Source: Verrucomicrobiota bacterium (GTDB taxonomy: Bacteria > Verrucomicrobiota > Verrucomicrobiia > Limisphaerales > JAGWYX01). Taken from it: 6,200 bases of DNA. The notes below the pieces were generated by a model. That model saw nothing but the letters and a program-made list of their open reading frames with translations, was not told the origin of the DNA and did no database searches. A program made the position numbers and the translations under genes. The DNA is taken from positions 1-6,200 of the forward strand of contig JAGWYX010000257.1 of NCBI GenBank assembly GCA_018969165.1, read 5' to 3'. Numbering within the stretch: the stretch's first letter is position 1; each line of letters begins with the position of its first letter. Below are positions 5,846 to 6,200 of the stretch, one piece after another.

Positions 5846-6200
5846 TCAACCCGCCGACGGGGCCGCCGGCGGGATGAGCGGTGCGGGAACGCGGACGGGC
5901 TCATCCAGGCCCAGTTCCAGCATCCGGGCCGGCAGCTCCGGTTTGCGATTGAGCTTGCGGCGGCGGAAGGGACTGCTCAAGAGCCTGAGGATGTCCGATA
6001 CCTTCATGTGCCGGGCAAGGGTGCGGAGCAGTTTCCAGGTTTGCCAGGGCCGGAAGAACAGGCGATAGGCAAACAGCACGGCATAGCCCCGTTGCCGGGC
6101 ACGGTTGACCACATCGCTCGGCAGGACGGTGGGGTCGATGTCGGAACACTTGAACCATTTATCCCAGTCCCGCTCATCGTCAAGGATCCCGCGGTCGAGG
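5846..6200 (-). CDS. C-terminal part of a probable B12-binding radical SAM protein
   Basis: The frame enters from the right edge and ends at TGA 5848-5846, giving 117 codons of a longer protein whose start lies outside. It reads LDRGILDDERDWDKWFKCSDI, then VVNRARQRGYAVLFAYRLFFRPWQTWKLLRTLARHMKVSDILRLLSSPF in two stretches, and ends in a Pro-rich tail. The DWDKW segment followed by an aromatic/basic YRLFFRP helix and a hydrophobic/basic end is typical of the extreme C-terminus of cobalamin-binding radical SAM enzymes (hopanoid/BchE-like class). The CxxxCxxC cluster and B12 domain would lie upstream and cannot be seen, so the family call rests on the tail alone. It converges on the sugar-binding gene. 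Its substrate is unknown. Confidence 0.6.
   Translation of the reverse strand, partial: LDRGILDDERDWDKWFKCSDIDPTVLPSDVVNRARQRGYAVLFAYRLFFRPWQTWKLLRTLARHMKVSDILRLLSSPFRRRKLNRKPELPARMLELGLDEPVRVPAPLIPPAAPSAG

Overview
The window is GC-rich bacterial DNA. Its gene styles point to Verrucomicrobiota (Pedosphaera/Limisphaera-like), with Planctomycetota as the main alternative. The clues are a long ECF sigma factor with an FTTTHWSVVL-type N-terminus, a Hanks-type Ser/Thr kinase opening with a Cys-x2-Cys pair ribbon, and a zinc-ribbon/DUF4190 membrane protein. This placement is inferred from family style, not from a marker gene.

Layout. Positions 1-353 hold no convincing gene. They contain a ~100-bp imperfect palindrome (48-149) and smaller inverted repeats. 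From 4544 down to 354 four genes run on the minus strand, in transcription order: a membrane Ser/Thr kinase (4544-2616), an ECF sigma factor overlapping its end (2632-1892), a zinc-ribbon/DUF4190 membrane protein (1782-790) and a small zinc-ribbon protein (599-354). A possible 38-codon ORF (1895-1779) fills the sigma/DUF4190 gap, with ATGA overlaps at both ends. A 17-bp hairpin (708-761) lies between the last two genes.

Positions 4545-4768 form a divergent intergenic region. It has a plausible very-short-leader promoter for the kinase operon and a compact set of direct and inverted repeats. On the plus strand follows a lipoprotein sugar-binding protein of the YtfQ/ribose-binding class (4769-5752), with no transporter partners in view. 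The right edge holds the C-terminal 117 codons of a minus-strand protein that looks like a B12-binding radical SAM enzyme.

Working model (inference). The kinase, sigma factor and zinc-ribbon proteins form one signalling operon. The kinase would sense a membrane or envelope signal through an unusual eight-helix C-terminal half rather than the usual repeat or sensor domains. It would act on the sigma factor or the ribbon proteins, and the sigma factor would redirect transcription. The divergent sugar-binding lipoprotein may be a target or merely a neighbour. I saw no CRISPR array, tRNA, rRNA, transposase or recognised defence system.
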